DNA from: CAZOOA01 sp964581355
GTDB lineage: Bacteria; Bacillota; Dethiobacteria; DTU022; UBA8154
Assembly (NCBI GenBank): GCA_964581355.1
Contig: CAZOOA010000068.1
Span: 1 to 14,543 of the forward strand
Length of the DNA stretch: 14,543 nucleotides
Reading direction: 5' to 3'
Shown here: piece by piece, positions 7,343-14,169 of the stretch
Layout: every line of letters begins with the position of its first letter
How positions within the stretch are numbered: position 1 is the stretch's first letter
Program-made: the position numbers and the translations under genes
Notes under the pieces: generated by a model
The model's input: only the letters and a program-made list of their open reading frames with translations
What the model was told of the DNA's origin: nothing
Databases searched by the model: none

Positions 7343-7483
7343 ATGTTATTAGAGTTTGATCTAATGAAAAGCAGGGCTGTTTGCAGGAACACCGGAGAGA
7401 AGCTTGAGCTGAGCCGCAAGCGCTTTTCCGTGAAGAGCAAGCGGAGCCGATACCGGGAAACGGAAATAACCTGTTTATGCTGA
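7343..7483 (+). CDS. Possible 46-residue basic peptide or leader upstream of the transporter
   Basis: An uninterrupted 46-codon frame begins at ATG 7343, with GGAG at 7335-7338 just upstream, and ends at TGA 13 nt before the permease. The middle is rich in Lys and Arg (RKRFSVKSKRSR) and the end is CLC. I recognise no family. It may be a chance frame in the 173-nt spacer, or a leader peptide. The same stretch has a short inverted repeat, CGCTT/AAGCG. There is no strong support either way. Confidence 0.2.
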   Translation: MLLEFDLMKSRAVCRNTGEKLELSRKRFSVKSKRSRYRETEITCLC

Positions 7484-7495
7484 CGGGGGCTTTAG

Positions 7496-8149
7496 ATGGG
7501 TTTATTTACATTTATTTTGGATAACTTTTACCGGATCATGGAGTATACCTGGAATCATTTTACCCTGGTTTTAACTGTTATGCTTCTTTCCCTGCTCCTG
7601 TGGTTTTCCGTGGGAGTTATTATCAGCCGCTATAACAGGCTGGCAGGTCCGGTTTTGGGCCTGGGTAACCTGTTGTTTTGCCTTCCTAGCATTTCTTTGT
7701 TCGGTTTGTTTATGACCATTCCCCTGCTGGGTTTGGGTCGTCGTTCCGCGGTTTTAGCCCTGCTGCTTTATGCCATGATGCCCCTGGTCCGTAATGTCTA
7801 CCAGGGGATTAAATCCGTCGACCCGAGGGTGGTTGAAGCCGGACGGGGAATGGGCCTTTCCCCCTGGCAGTTGCTCTGGCAGATCCAGGTGCCCATGGCC
7901 TGGCCCGTGATCTTCGCCGGCATTCGGATTACTGTGGTGCTGATTACCGGTATGGCTACGGTGGCTACCTTTATCGGGGAAAGGAACCTGGGCAGGCTGA
8001 TCCATCACGGCATCACCCGCTCCCATTCGGAGATGATCCTGGCCGGTGCCTTGATTGTATCCGTTGTGGCCCTTGTTCTGGATCAGTTCATGGGCAGATT
8101 GGAAAAGAAGCTGGTTTCACCCGGTCTGCGCTATCAGCAGCGGGAATAA
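7496..8149 (+). CDS. Osmoprotectant/quaternary-amine ABC transporter permease (first)
   Basis: An integral membrane protein of 217 residues from the OpuC/YehW-type permease family (BPD_transp_1 fold). Hydrophobic segments are seen at about 22-44, 53-80, 83-100, 135-165 and 180-205. The cytoplasmic EAA loop that docks on the ATPase begins at E114 (EAGRGMGLSPWQLLWQIQVPMA). The ATG is preceded by a G-rich GACGGGGGC, giving a spacing of about 6 nt. It is the first gene of a four-gene set, 18 nt upstream of the ATPase. The likely substrates are glycine betaine, choline or similar compounds, judged from the family and from the MttB homologue upstream. It corresponds to OpuCB or OpuCD, but which of the two cannot be decided. 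Confidence 0.9.
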   Translation: MGLFTFILDNFYRIMEYTWNHFTLVLTVMLLSLLLWFSVGVIISRYNRLAGPVLGLGNLLFCLPSISLFGLFMTIPLLGLGRRSAVLALLLYAMMPLVRNVYQGIKSVDPRVVEAGRGMGLSPWQLLWQIQVPMAWPVIFAGIRITVVLITGMATVATFIGERNLGRLIHHGITRSHSEMILAGALIVSVVALVLDQFMGRLEKKLVSPGLRYQQRE

Positions 8150-8167
8150 ATTCTGGAGCTGTTTGGA

Positions 8168-9130
8168 TTGTTCGAATTACATGAAGTGACCAAACGTTTT
8201 CCCGGGACAGATACACCGGCAGTCGACAGGGTTTCTTTGCACGTGGAGACCGGTGAAATTTGCATGTTGCTGGGTCCTTCAGGCTGTGGTAAGACTACCA
8301 TTTTGCGGATGATTAACCGCCTGATAGAGCCGACGTTCGGTTCTGTTTTTATCGATGGACAAGATATTGCCCAGGTCAACCCGGACCAGCTACGCCGCGG
8401 GATTGGCTATGTCATACAGCAAATTGGTCTGCTTCCCCACCGGACAGTGGAGGAAAATATTGCCCTGGTGCCCCGTTTACTTAAATGGCCCCAGAACCGG
8501 GTTAGTGGACGGGTACAGGAACTTCTGGAGACCGTTGGCCTTGACCCCCAATTGGTGGGAAAAAAATTTCCCTACCAGCTGAGCGGTGGACAGATGCAAA
8601 GGGTGGGAGTAGCCCGTGCCCTGGCCGTGGATCCCCCCATCATGCTCATGGATGAACCGTTTGGGGCCGTGGATCCGATTATTCGATTACGGCTGCAGGA
8701 TGAATTTTTGAACTTGCAGCAGTCCTTTCGCAAGACGATCTGCTTTGTGACTCATGATATGAATGAAGCTCTCAAAATGGGTGATAAAATTGCCATTTTA
8801 AATAATGGCCGCTTGATCCAGCACGGCACACCCCGGGAAATCCTTTCCCATCCCTCCGATCCTTTTGTCAGCCATTTAATTGGCGAAGACAGGGGCGTGA
8901 AGCTTCTGGACCTGGTCTGCGTTGAAGCACTTATGACCTCGGGAGATAATGATGGAGCCAATGGAACGTGTGTCCAGCTGAACGACCCGGCAAAAACGGC
9001 CCTGGATCTTATGCTTCAGGAAAACACCGACCGGGTAACCGTTTGTCAGGGTCAGAATGTAGCCGGATATGTAACCTGGGGTGCTATCAAGGAATATGTG
9101 CACCGGGTAGGCGGTGATGGCCCTGGATAG
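8168..9130 (+). CDS. opuCA: Glycine betaine/carnitine/choline-type ABC transporter ATP-binding protein
   Basis: A protein of 320 residues that would power quaternary-amine uptake at the inner face of the membrane. Walker A is GPSGCGKTT at 36-44, the ABC signature LSGGQ at 138-142, Walker B IMLMDE ending at D162-E163, and the switch histidine is H196. The region after about residue 235 resembles a single CBS-like module (DRVTVCQGQNVAGYVTWGAIKEYV). Bacillus OpuCA is about 380 residues with two CBS domains, so this regulatory tail is short. The start is TTG 8168 with GGAG at 8154-8157. The gene overlaps the following permease by 14 nt, which indicates tight translational coupling. The name is assigned at family level. 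Confidence 0.92.
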   Translation: MFELHEVTKRFPGTDTPAVDRVSLHVETGEICMLLGPSGCGKTTILRMINRLIEPTFGSVFIDGQDIAQVNPDQLRRGIGYVIQQIGLLPHRTVEENIALVPRLLKWPQNRVSGRVQELLETVGLDPQLVGKKFPYQLSGGQMQRVGVARALAVDPPIMLMDEPFGAVDPIIRLRLQDEFLNLQQSFRKTICFVTHDMNEALKMGDKIAILNNGRLIQHGTPREILSHPSDPFVSHLIGEDRGVKLLDLVCVEALMTSGDNDGANGTCVQLNDPAKTALDLMLQENTDRVTVCQGQNVAGYVTWGAIKEYVHRVGGDGPG

Positions 9131-9761
9131 CCAGCTTTTTTTCGAAGCGCTGCTGGAGCGTTCCCCACCACACATTTTGGAACACTTCAGGTTGGTCCTG
9201 GTCCCTTTGTTTTTTGCCTTCCTGTTGGCTTTTCCCCTGGGGGTTTTCTTAACCCGTCCCCGGTACCAGCGCTATGCCGGACAGGCTCTGGCCTTGCTAA
9301 ATGCCGGGCAGACGGTCCCGCCCTTGGCTATAATTGCTGTTTTCCTCCCTTTTTTGGGCCTGGGTTTCTTTCCCGCCGTTTTTGCCTTGACCATTTATGC
9401 CCTGCTGCCCATCGCCCGTAATACCATTGCCGGTATTTCCTCGGTCCCTGAGGAAGTCAAGGAGGCGGCACGGGGCATGGGGATGACTTCCTGGGAAGTG
9501 TTCACCCGGGTGGAACTCTTGTTGAGCTTGCCCGTTATTATGGCCGGCTTGAAAACCTCGGCCGTGCTGACCGTCGGAACGGCCGTTTTGGCTTCCCTGG
9601 TTGGTGGGCGGGGGATGGGGGCGGTTATTTTCGCCGGGATTAATTTTTTCCGCCCTGAACTCATTGTGGCCGGCACCCTGGTGATCGGCTTGATGGCTGT
9701 GATCCTTGAACGGCTTCTGTCAATGGTGGAGTGGTTGGTCCTACCTCGACACCTGCGTTAG
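9117..9761 (+). CDS. Osmoprotectant/quaternary-amine ABC transporter permease (second)
   Basis: A membrane protein of 214 residues, homologous to the first permease, with which it would form the heterodimeric channel. Hydrophobic stretches follow an amphipathic N-terminus, and the EAA loop reads EAARGMGMTSWEVFTRVELLLSLPVIMAG. The glycine-rich LVGGRGMGAVIFAGI is typical of the family. ATG 9117 is preferred over the adjacent GTG 9114 because the GGCGG-type ribosome binding site at about 9109-9113 is otherwise too close. The start lies within the end of the ATPase gene. The binding-protein gene follows 43 nt downstream. Confidence 0.9.
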   Translation: MALDSQLFFEALLERSPPHILEHFRLVLVPLFFAFLLAFPLGVFLTRPRYQRYAGQALALLNAGQTVPPLAIIAVFLPFLGLGFFPAVFALTIYALLPIARNTIAGISSVPEEVKEAARGMGMTSWEVFTRVELLLSLPVIMAGLKTSAVLTVGTAVLASLVGGRGMGAVIFAGINFFRPELIVAGTLVIGLMAVILERLLSMVEWLVLPRHLR

Positions 9762-9804
9762 CAGCCTGTATGGTTGTACATTCTTGTTGAAAGGAGTGAT
9801 GTCA

Positions 9805-10764
9805 TTGAGACAGAAAAATGCTGGTTGGATGCTTAAATGTCGGAAGGTTCGCAACTATCTCCTGCTGGCAGCACTGCTGTTAGCTGCCCCGACTATCTGG
9901 GGCTGTGGAGAAGGGGCACCCCAGGAGGATGCTGGGCCTATTGTTGTCAGTTCAAAAACATTTGCTGAGGCCATAACCATGGGGGAAATAACGGCGGAAC
10001 TACTTCGGGAGCGGGGTTACCAGGTAGAAGACGAGATCGGTTTGGGGGAGGTGGCTGTTATCCGTCCGGCTATCGAAAGCGGGCAGGTGGATCTGTACTG
10101 GGAATATACGGGGACAGGTTTGATGAACCTGATGGAATATGACCAGGTGGTAACGGATCCCGAGGAAACATATCGCCTGGTAAAGGAATGGGACCTGGAA
10201 AACAATGATTTGGTCTGGCTGGATTATGCTCCGGCGAACAATACCTTTGTTTTGTTCGTTTCCCAGGAAGTAAAAGAGGAACATGGCTGGTCAAAGATAT
10301 CTCAACTGGCTGAATATGTCGGCTACGGGGAGAATGAATTAAAGATAGCTACCCCGGCGGAGTGGACCGAGCGAAAGGATGGGTTGCCCAGCTTCCAGGA
10401 GCATTATGAATTTGAGTTTCGTGACCAGGACATTGAAATAGTGGAACTGGGTCTGGCGTATGAGGCCGTGGGGCAAAACCTGGCCCATGTAGGAATTGGC
10501 GATGCTACCGAGGGGCGCCTGGAATATTTTAACCTCACGGTTCTGGAAGATGACAAGCAATTTTTCCCCGCCTATAACCCGGCTCCTGTAATTCGCCGGG
10601 AAGTGCTGGAAAACCACCCGGAGCTGGAAGATCTGTTAAGAGAGTTGTCTTCCCTGTTTGATGTGGATACCCTGATTGAATTGAACAAAAAAGTAGCTGT
10701 CGAAGGCAGGCAGCCTGAAGATGTTGCCCGGGAATTCCTGGAAGAGAAAGGATTGGTGGAGTAA
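9805..10764 (+). CDS. opuCC: Quaternary-amine-binding lipoprotein (OpuCC/OsmF-type)
   Basis: The substrate-binding component of the transporter, 319 residues from TTG 9805. AAGGAG at 9791-9796 is 8 nt from this TTG, whereas the ATG at 9799 is only 2 nt away. The longer open frame from 9706 overlaps the permease and lacks a ribosome binding site. A basic N-terminus and a hydrophobic core (YLLLAALLLAAPTIWG) lead to C34, a plausible lipidation site, although the tryptophan at -2 is unusual in a lipobox. The mature part has the OpuAC fold pattern: SSKTFAEAITMGEI at the start, DLYWEYTGTGLMNL (family DLYxEYTGT), then LAHVGIGDATEGRLEYFNL and PAPVIRREVL. It would capture betaine-like cations outside the membrane. 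Bacillus places the binding-protein gene third; here it is last, as in the mirror order of the E. coli yehZYXW set. Confidence 0.9.
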   Translation: MRQKNAGWMLKCRKVRNYLLLAALLLAAPTIWGCGEGAPQEDAGPIVVSSKTFAEAITMGEITAELLRERGYQVEDEIGLGEVAVIRPAIESGQVDLYWEYTGTGLMNLMEYDQVVTDPEETYRLVKEWDLENNDLVWLDYAPANNTFVLFVSQEVKEEHGWSKISQLAEYVGYGENELKIATPAEWTERKDGLPSFQEHYEFEFRDQDIEIVELGLAYEAVGQNLAHVGIGDATEGRLEYFNLTVLEDDKQFFPAYNPAPVIRREVLENHPELEDLLRELSSLFDVDTLIELNKKVAVEGRQPEDVAREFLEEKGLVE

Positions 10765-10784
10765 AACAGCGAAATATAATTTAT

Positions 10785-10813
10785 CCTGCCCTGCCCTGCC
10801 CTGGCCTGGCAGG
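10785..10813. repeat. CCTGC pentanucleotide array with hairpin potential
   Basis: Three CCTGC units and two CCTGG units end in CAGG. CCTGCC (for example 10795-10800) can pair with GGCAGG (10808-10813) in more than one register. It lies 20 nt after the stop of the binding-protein gene. No T-run follows, so it is not a standard intrinsic terminator, but it may mark the end of the transporter operon. Confidence 0.6.
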
Positions 10814-10866
10814 TTGCAATTCAATCATTTTCTCACTCACTTTCCTGTTGAAAGGACCCAAAGATA

Positions 10867-11856
10867 ATGAAAATACTGGTTGTGGACGATTTTGAAAATA
10901 ACCGCCTGCTCCTGGAAAAAACGCTAAACGAGGCCGGCTACGAGGAACTCATTCTTGCCTCCTCGGCGTACGAAGCCTTTGAAATTTTAAAGCTGGATGA
11001 TACCGCCACAGAGGTGGATATCGATTTAATTATTATGGACATATTAATGCCCGGGCTGGATGGAATTGAAGCCTGCAGCCATATCAAGGAAAAGGAGCAC
11101 CTGCGGGATGTTCCCATTATCATGATCACCACGAAAAATGAAACCGGTCTGCTTCATGAGGCCTTTAGAGCCGGTGCGGTGGATTTTATTGTCAAGCCAT
11201 TCAACAAAGTGGAGCTCTTGGCCAGGGTGAACTCTGTGTTAACCCTGAAAAAAGAGATGGACCGGCGCAAAGCCCGGGAGAAGGAATTAATCGAGGTCAC
11301 CCGGAAGCTGGAAGAAGCCAACCAGAAACTTCAGGAACAAACCTCGATTGATGGCTTGACAGGAATAGCCAACAGGTGGGCCTTTGAACAGTACTATGAA
11401 AATGAATGGAAGCGCTGCATGAGGGAAGCCAACTCCCTTTCCCTGATCATGGCCGATATCGATGTGTTCAAGGCTTTCAATGACAACTACGGCCACCTGG
11501 CCGGGGATGAATGTTTAAGGCAGATCGCCACAGTCCTGCAGCAGTCGTTAAAACGTCCAGGTGATCTGGCAGCCCGCTACGGGGGGGAAGAATTTGTGAT
11601 TGTTTTGCCGGGGACAGATCAGGCGGGGGCACAAATTGTGGCCGAGGAGCTGAGAAAGAAAGTGGAAGAAAAAAACATTCTTCACGAATTTTCTCCTGTG
11701 GGCGACAGGGTTACCATCAGCCTGGGCGTAGCTTCCGGAGTGCCTCATGCAGGCTTGGAACGTGATGTATTAATCTCCCGGGCTGACGAGGCGATGTATT
11801 GTGCCAAGCAGGAAGGAAGAAACCAGGTCAAAGTATACCGGGATGGAACAAAATAA
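10867..11856 (+). CDS. Response regulator with diguanylate cyclase (REC-GGDEF) domains
   Basis: A protein of 329 residues predicted to make cyclic di-GMP in response to phosphorylation by a sensor kinase. The receiver domain covers about 1-125: acidic pocket D7 and D8, phospho-acceptor D58 in IIMDILMPG, and K110 in VKPF. A helical linker rich in Lys and Glu (about 126-165, likely coiled coil) joins it to the GGDEF domain. The active-site motif is GGEEF at 239-243, and the product-inhibition site RxxD (R230-D233) sits five residues before it, so both catalysis and feedback inhibition should be intact. The start has AAAGGA 10 nt upstream. It stands between the transporter and the glutaredoxin gene with about 100 nt of spacer on each side. 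No partner kinase is visible. Confidence 0.95.
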   Translation: MKILVVDDFENNRLLLEKTLNEAGYEELILASSAYEAFEILKLDDTATEVDIDLIIMDILMPGLDGIEACSHIKEKEHLRDVPIIMITTKNETGLLHEAFRAGAVDFIVKPFNKVELLARVNSVLTLKKEMDRRKAREKELIEVTRKLEEANQKLQEQTSIDGLTGIANRWAFEQYYENEWKRCMREANSLSLIMADIDVFKAFNDNYGHLAGDECLRQIATVLQQSLKRPGDLAARYGGEEFVIVLPGTDQAGAQIVAEELRKKVEEKNILHEFSPVGDRVTISLGVASGVPHAGLERDVLISRADEAMYCAKQEGRNQVKVYRDGTK

Positions 11857-11946
11857 CAAAGAAGCAGGATATTTTCTATCAATATGGAATAAAAGAGTAT
11901 AAGGTGTTGCAAGGGAAAATAAATATCAATGAAGGGAGCGAGTTAA

Positions 11947-12189
11947 ATGGTTAAAGTATATGCTTTGAGCACCTGTCCCTGGTGTAAAATGGTTAAAGAG
12001 CTGCTGGATGAAAAAGGGGTGGAGTATGAGGCATTGGATGTGGATAAAATTAGCGGGGATGAACAAAAGCAGGCCCTGGCTGAAGTGGAGAAACTGACGG
12101 GTAAGCGTTCATTTCCGGTGACAGTTATCGGTGAAACGGTGATCCAGGGCTATAAAGCCGATGAGTTGACAGGGGCGCTGGAGAAATGA
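11947..12189 (+). CDS. Glutaredoxin-like thiol-disulfide protein
   Basis: A single-domain thioredoxin fold of 80 residues. The redox pair is C10 and C13 in CPWC, the cis-proline is P57 in SFPVTVIG, and GYKADEL follows as usual in the glutaredoxin/NrdH group. GAAGGGAG lies 8 nt before the ATG. The stop codon overlaps the start of the FTR-like gene (ATGA), so the two are translationally coupled. This suggests that the FTR-like protein reduces this glutaredoxin with electrons from ferredoxin rather than from glutathione. That link is an inference; the cluster of motifs is seen directly. Confidence 0.93.
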   Translation: MVKVYALSTCPWCKMVKELLDEKGVEYEALDVDKISGDEQKQALAEVEKLTGKRSFPVTVIGETVIQGYKADELTGALEK

Positions 12190-12584
12190 GCCAGGCAGTG
12201 TACTGCCCGGTCTGCCGAATTAACTTTAAGCCTAAAGAAGAAATCGTTCCCGGTGCCGTGCTGCTCTGCCGGATCTGCGGGGCTAAAGTTGAAGTCATCC
12301 AGGTTGAGCCGGAAGTAAAAGGTCGCAAATACCCTCAGGAGCCCCGGGAAGAAATATTTGACCGGGTCAACACCTTTGCTGAGCTTAAGGGGTATGTGTT
12401 TAAAGAGATGAAGGAGCTGGTTATGGAGGGGTTGCTGCAGAAAAAAGAAGAGCACGAAGACTTTTACTGTCCCTGCCGTTTTGAAAATATTCCGGAAAAT
12501 ATCTGCCCTTGCCTGGAAACCCGGCAAAACCAGGTGAAAAAAGACGGGCAGTGCTTGTGAGGCCTGTTTTTCCTCCCGGAGTAA
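12186..12584 (+). CDS. Ferredoxin-thioredoxin-reductase catalytic-domain protein, probable selenoprotein (UGA = Sec at codon 125)
   Basis: The N-terminus has a zinc-ribbon-like pair (C7-x2-C10 and C28-x2-C31), followed by a charged helical part and an FTR catalytic domain. C95-P-C97, C107-P-C109 and C123 match the family pattern CPC...CPC...CHC. The frame meets TGA (12558-12560) at the position of the last cysteine, and continues in frame as GLFFLPE before TAA at 12582-12584; family members typically end CxCxLFF. In plant and cyanobacterial FTR the first CPC supplies one cluster ligand and one redox cysteine, and the last cysteine is the redox partner. Sec here would therefore be in the active-site pair with C97. 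A SECIS-like hairpin lies at 12578-12594. If UGA were a stop, the 124-residue product would lack a catalytic residue. The alternative is a nonsense mutation or sequencing error of TGC/TGT. The start ATG overlaps the glutaredoxin stop. Confidence 0.8.
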
Positions 12585-12594
12585 GTTTTACTCC
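12578..12594 (+). promoter_or_regulatory. Candidate bacterial SECIS hairpin
   Basis: GGAGTAA (12578-12584) pairs perfectly with TTACTCC (12588-12594) around a GTT loop. CTC/GAG (12573-12575 with 12596-12598) can add three lower pairs after a small internal loop. The loop begins with G 24 nt after the UGA. This fits my recollection of the bSECIS consensus: apical loop 16-37 nt from UGA, with a G in its first two bases. No T-run follows, so it is not an intrinsic terminator. The hairpin spans the final TAA of the extended frame. Confidence 0.6.
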
Positions 12595-12634
12595 TGAGTA
12601 TGGGTTAATTGGGCTCACCTGCAGTCTTGCCTAT

Positions 12635-12661
12635 CCCGGGGGCCCTTGGCTGGCCCCCGGG
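12635..12661. terminator. Very stable GC hairpin between convergent operons
   Basis: CCCGGGGGCC (12635-12644) pairs perfectly with GGCCCCCGGG (12652-12661) around a 7-nt loop. It lies between the FTR-like gene and the convergent CbpM gene, 15 nt past the end of the latter, where a bidirectional terminator would be expected. Neither strand has a T-run right after the stem, so it may act with Rho or only as a transcript-end stabiliser. Confidence 0.5.
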
Positions 12662-12675
12662 AAATAAAACAGGAA

Positions 12676-12984
12676 TTACCAGCCTTGCTTTTTCAGCTGT
12701 TCCAGCTCTGTTTGCAGGGCTTCCATTTCTTCCAGAAGATCCAGGATAACCCCTGCACCCATCAAGTTTATACCCAAAGCGCGACGCAGCCTGAGCGCTT
12801 TAAAAATGCGCGCGATCTGGTCACTGCGGACATGGTTCTGCTGGATTTCGATAATCCCCAGCTCGCCCATTTTTAGGAGCAGATCCCGGGGCAGCCCCAG
12901 GCGGTGGAGCTCAATCCAGCGAAATTCATCATCTTCGCAGATTTCTGCGTCAAAGCAGTAAATTTCTACCTGGTATTTTTTCAT
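12676..12984 (-). CDS. cbpM: CbpM-like chaperone modulator (MerR-type fold)
   Basis: A protein of 102 residues resembling CbpM, which in E. coli binds the J-domain of CbpA and modulates its co-chaperone and nucoid activities. The pattern WIELHRLGLPRDLLLKMGELGIIE, then IFKALRLRRALGINLMGAGVILDLLEEMEALQTELEQLKKQ, matches the winged-helix/MerR-like N-terminal part and the C-terminal coiled-coil helix of the family. AAGGAG lies 10 nt before the ATG on its strand. It begins 14 nt after the DnaJ-family gene stops, so the two form one operon, as cbpA and cbpM do in other bacteria. The start is clear and the length is normal. Confidence 0.85.
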   Translation of the reverse strand: MKKYQVEIYCFDAEICEDDEFRWIELHRLGLPRDLLLKMGELGIIEIQQNHVRSDQIARIFKALRLRRALGINLMGAGVILDLLEEMEALQTELEQLKKQGW

Positions 12985-12998
12985 TGGCCTCGAACTCC

Positions 12999-14078
12999 TT
13001 ATTGATTATGGGTTTCTGCCAGCTGTTGATAAAGCTTTTCCTCTTCAGGGAGGATTTCCTTGGGGTTGTCGATGACAACCCTCAAGTACAGATCGCCACT
13101 TACCCCAGATTTTCGGGGCAGCCCTTTGCCTTTCAGGCGTAGCTTATGTCCTGTGTGGGTGCGCGGTGGTATGGTAACCCGCACACTGCCTTCCAGGGTT
13201 GGTGCGTTGACCTTAGCCCCCAGGGCTGCCTGCCAGGGATAAACAGTCAGGTTAGCTTCCAGATCGTCTCCATTCAGGCTGAAAACGGGATGGGGGGCGA
13301 TTTTTAGTTTCAGGTAGAGATCGCCTTTCTCACCACCCGGTTCAGCTTCTCCTCCCTGGCCTTTCAGGCGGATTTTTTTGCCATCGCGCGCATCCCGCGG
13401 TATTTTTACTTTAATGGTTTTGGTTTCGGGAATTTGACCACTTCCGCCGCATACGCTGCATAAGCTTCTGCCAAGCAGACCGGTCCCCCCGCACTGGTCA
13501 CAGAGATCCTGCAGGTTGATTTGAAACTGTTTTTCCCTGCCCTGGTACACGTCCTCTAAGCTGACCTCAAGCTCGGCTTCAATATCTAAACCTCTGTCAG
13601 GCCTGCGGGCCCGGGATGAGGATGTCCGGGTGCCGGTTCCACCCCTGGCAAATCCCTGGCCGAAGATGGCTTCGAAGAAATCACTGAAACTGCTGGCCCG
13701 TCTGCCGTCATCTCCGCCAAAGGAAAAGCTGAAACCTTCAAAATCGCCGCCGAAATCGCGGCGCATACCTTCGAAATCTCCCGGGCCATACTGCTGCTGC
13801 TGTTGACCATACTGCTGCTGGTGCGAAGCAAACTCGTCTCCATGCTCCCAGTTGGGGCCCAAGCGGTCATACTTGGCACGTTTTTCCGAATCTTTGAGGA
13901 CTTCATACGCTTCCCCGATTTGCTTGAATTTTTTTTCCGCTTCTTCCTTTTTTTCTGGCGGCTGCACATCCGGGTGGTATTTGCGTGCCAGTTTGCGGTA
14001 TGCATCACGGATATCTTTTTCTGTTGCGTTGCGGTCTACTCCAAGGATTTTGTAATAATCTTGAAATTTTACCGCCAT
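12999..14078 (-). CDS. DnaJ/CbpA-family J-domain co-chaperone with half zinc finger
   Basis: A Hsp40 co-chaperone of 359 residues that would stimulate DnaK ATPase. The J-domain occupies about 1-70 with the essential HPD at 35-37. A Gln-rich stretch (HQQQYGQQQQQYG, about 85-97) and a Gly/Phe-rich region (about 98-150) follow. The C-terminal substrate-binding domain has only two CxxCxGxG motifs, C193-x2-C196 and C207-x2-C210, where DnaJ has four and E. coli CbpA none. It could bind one zinc instead of two. The ending (ILPEEEKLYQQLAET) matches CbpA-type proteins. GAGGTGAAG precedes the ATG. It heads an operon with the CbpM-like gene, and a good promoter lies about 90 nt upstream. No CIRCE operator is visible. 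Confidence 0.92.
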   Translation of the reverse strand: MAVKFQDYYKILGVDRNATEKDIRDAYRKLARKYHPDVQPPEKKEEAEKKFKQIGEAYEVLKDSEKRAKYDRLGPNWEHGDEFASHQQQYGQQQQQYGPGDFEGMRRDFGGDFEGFSFSFGGDDGRRASSFSDFFEAIFGQGFARGGTGTRTSSSRARRPDRGLDIEAELEVSLEDVYQGREKQFQINLQDLCDQCGGTGLLGRSLCSVCGGSGQIPETKTIKVKIPRDARDGKKIRLKGQGGEAEPGGEKGDLYLKLKIAPHPVFSLNGDDLEANLTVYPWQAALGAKVNAPTLEGSVRVTIPPRTHTGHKLRLKGKGLPRKSGVSGDLYLRVVIDNPKEILPEEEKLYQQLAETHNQ

Positions 14079-14120
14079 AATTTACTTCACCTCTTCTATT
14101 CTCCTCTATTGTGTTGTAGC

Positions 14121-14137
14121 TTTATTCAAGCTTAATA
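14121..14137. promoter_or_regulatory. AT-rich imperfect palindrome in the dnaJ-family 5' leader
   Basis: TTATTCAAGCTTAATAA is an imperfect palindrome centred on AAGCTT. It lies between the promoter and the ribosome binding site of the co-chaperone gene, where an operator could act. It matches no operator I know, and AT-rich palindromes of this size can arise by chance. Confidence 0.2.
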
Positions 14138-14169
14138 AAGGTTATTCTTTAATTTTCCCTTGTCCCTAA

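Noticed and set aside
9706..9804. Longer start for the binding lipoprotein
   Set aside because: It would overlap the permease and destroy the signal peptide, whereas TTG 9805 has a well-placed AAGGAG.
12558..12560. UGA as the true stop of the FTR-like gene
   Set aside because: It would remove the conserved last catalytic residue and the family ending that follows in frame, and a SECIS-like hairpin lies downstream. A sequencing error or recent nonsense mutation cannot be fully excluded.
12635..12661. Standard intrinsic terminator
   Set aside because: The stem is very strong, but neither strand has a T-run after it, so it is listed only as a terminator-like hairpin.
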